Both the position numbers and the translations under genes were made by a program. This document shows positions 5,898-6,487 of a DNA stretch of 6,487 nucleotides, in pieces. Position 1 is the stretch's first letter, and every line of letters starts with the position of its first letter. The DNA lies in assembly GCA_020433835.1 (NCBI GenBank), contig JAGRBY010000415.1, positions 1-6,487 on the forward strand, given 5' to 3'. Under the pieces are notes generated by a model. It did not search any database, was not told the origin of the DNA, and was given only the letters and a program-made list of their open reading frames with translations. Source of the stretch: Anaerolineae bacterium. GTDB lineage: Bacteria > Chloroflexota > Anaerolineae > 4572-78 > J111.

Positions 5898-5916
5898 CAA
5901 TATTTTCAGTGTTTCA
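5884..5916 (+). repeat. Dispersed TTTCAGTG repeat, copy B
   Basis: This copy matches 732-764 at 29 of 33 positions, with GAATTCAGTGA (5884-5894) and TTTCAGTGTTTCA (5904-5916) at the same 20-bp offset and in the same orientation. The two copies lie 5,152 bp apart and bracket the tandem array, the STAND gene and the peroxidase gene. Confidence 0.7.
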
Positions 5917-5958
5917 CTCTCGCCCCATAACTGAAACGCACCCAATTATCATAAAAAG

Positions 5959-5988
5959 CGGACAAATTAGACCAAATAGCGTTATAAT
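5959..5988 (+). promoter_or_regulatory. Possible rightward promoter before the inverted repeat
   Basis: A perfect -10 hexamer TATAAT (5983-5988) is preceded, 18 bp away, by CGGACA (5959-5964), which matches four of six bases of the -35 consensus. It would start a transcript near 5995 that runs into the 6016-6097 inverted repeat. No convincing gene follows, so a non-coding RNA or a chance match in AT-rich DNA are both possible. Confidence 0.3.
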
Positions 5989-6015
5989 AGAAAGAAAGTA
6001 TTTACTCAGCAAGCG

Positions 6016-6097
6016 AGGTGACTGGCACTTAATCGCAGTAAGTGTAGCGTTATAGACCATGCAATGTTCTCTATTTGAGCAAAAATGCCAGTCACCT
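6016..6097. repeat. MITE-like inverted repeat, 82 bp
   Basis: AGGTGACTGGCA (6016-6027) and TGCCAGTCACCT (6086-6097) are perfect 12-bp inverted arms, extending to 14 of 15 bases over 6016-6030 and 6083-6097. They enclose about 52 bases with no gene. A nested pair CACTTA/TAAGTG (6026-6031, 6039-6044) offers a second fold. A related sequence, AGGTGACAGTCACTTA, lies at 6419-6434. No target duplication is obvious. It fits a small non-autonomous element or a REP-type palindrome; the possible promoter at 5959-5988 would place it in a short RNA. Confidence 0.6.
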
Positions 6098-6156
6098 GAG
6101 GTGTTACGAAAGAAACACATAGGGGCAGCACAACATTAAACCGTGAAGCGGGGTAA

Positions 6157-6380
6157 AGAACCCAGGTTTTTGCCTAAATTGTAAGCACGTTGCCCAATTG
6201 AGCACCCGTATAAGCCTTTGCGGGTTTTATGTTCAAGAAAAACCTGGGTTCTAACGCTACCACGGTTAGTGCAGAGCAACCTACATATTATACGGCAAAA
6301 AACCAGGTTTTTTAGCCGCAAAAAGAAGCGTACTTTGCCCCCCAAAGGCTATCAAATCAGGCATCAAAAACCTGGTTTCT
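6157..6380. repeat. Four copies of an AACC(A/T)GGTT palindromic repeat
   Basis: Copy 1 is AGAACCCAGGTTTTT (6157-6171) and copy 2 is its exact reverse complement (6238-6252). Copy 3 is AAAAAACCAGGTTTTTT (6297-6313), itself nearly palindromic and framed by GGC/GCC. Copy 4 is AAAAACCTGGTTTCT (6366-6380), differing from copy 2 at one of 15 positions. Gaps between copies are 66, 44 and 52 bases. Short AAACC-GGTTT palindromes of this kind are common as dispersed intergenic repeats in repeat-rich bacteria. No gene on either strand accounts for the 6121-6487 stretch. Confidence 0.75.
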
Positions 6381-6400
6381 AAAACAATAATTTACCAACA

Positions 6401-6434
6401 GGACTTACGCAGTGCTAAAGGTGACAGTCACTTA
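6401..6434 (+). repeat. GGACTTACGCAGT element, right copy, followed by an AGGTGAC palindrome
   Basis: GGACTTACGCAGT (6401-6413) is identical to 1163-1175. Five bases later AGGTGACAGTCACTTA (6419-6434), containing the palindrome GTGAC-A-GTCAC, matches the left arm of the 6016-6097 inverted repeat at 14 of 16 positions. The two repeat types lie side by side here, as if at the edge of a mobile element that continues to the right. From 6435 to the window end I see nothing else. Confidence 0.45.
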
Positions 6435-6487
6435 TTGGTCATAAATCAGGGTTGGATTAGCCCAAACAGGTCGATTTAGGGTATCCA

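Noticed and set aside
5914..6120. Minus-strand open frame of 68 codons with a hydrophobic stretch
   Set aside because: It spans the whole inverted repeat 6016-6097 and lacks an SD; the hydrophobic part comes from AT-rich intergenic DNA.
6136..6345. Minus-strand open frame of 69 codons
   Set aside because: It runs through three copies of the AACC(A/T)GGTT repeat and shows no coding features.

Overview
The window looks like a chromosomal accessory region of a large-genome, repeat-rich bacterium. The STAND gene pairs a short helical N-terminal module with an NTPase in the style seen often in Chloroflexota and filamentous cyanobacteria. Intergenic DNA is AT-rich and full of short palindromic and tandem repeats, while the genes are of medium GC with ordinary Shine-Dalgarno sites. 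I cannot fix the phylum: Chloroflexota (Anaerolineae-like) is my best guess, with cyanobacteria or another multicellular, signalling-rich lineage possible.

Layout. Positions 1-491 (minus strand) hold the N-terminal 163 codons of a thiamine-diphosphate-dependent 2-keto acid decarboxylase of the indolepyruvate/phenylpyruvate type. It is cut by the window edge and has a good sigma70-type promoter at 563-591. Positions 507-1545 carry no convincing gene but are dense in repeats: a dispersed TTTCAGTG-type repeat, a seven-unit T-tract tandem array of about 41 bp period (850-1132), and a pair of related hairpins (1181-1243). Positions 1546-3741 (+) encode a 731-residue STAND-type NTPase whose C-terminus is a multi-pass membrane domain, with no sign of the WD40 or other repeats common in this class. 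Thirty-eight bases later, 3780-5549 (+) encodes a long DyP-type heme peroxidase with a C-terminal extension that contains a duplicated module of about 50 residues. Positions 5550-6487 are again gene-poor: a strong hairpin terminator facing the minus strand, a possible 38-residue minus-strand ORF, a MITE-like inverted repeat, and four copies of an AACC(A/T)GGTT palindrome.

How the parts may work together. The STAND NTPase and the peroxidase have the spacing and orientation of a two-gene operon. By family knowledge, STAND NTPases are signal-gated switches, and DyP peroxidases use hydrogen peroxide to oxidise substrates through heme. A membrane-anchored STAND switch encoded beside a cytoplasmic peroxidase with an unexplained duplicated tail is the most interesting candidate for an undescribed system here. 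The functional link is inferred from gene order only. The cassette is bracketed by two different short direct repeats (732-764 with 5884-5916, and 1163-1175 with 6401-6413). This could reflect insertion, or only a high background of dispersed repeats.
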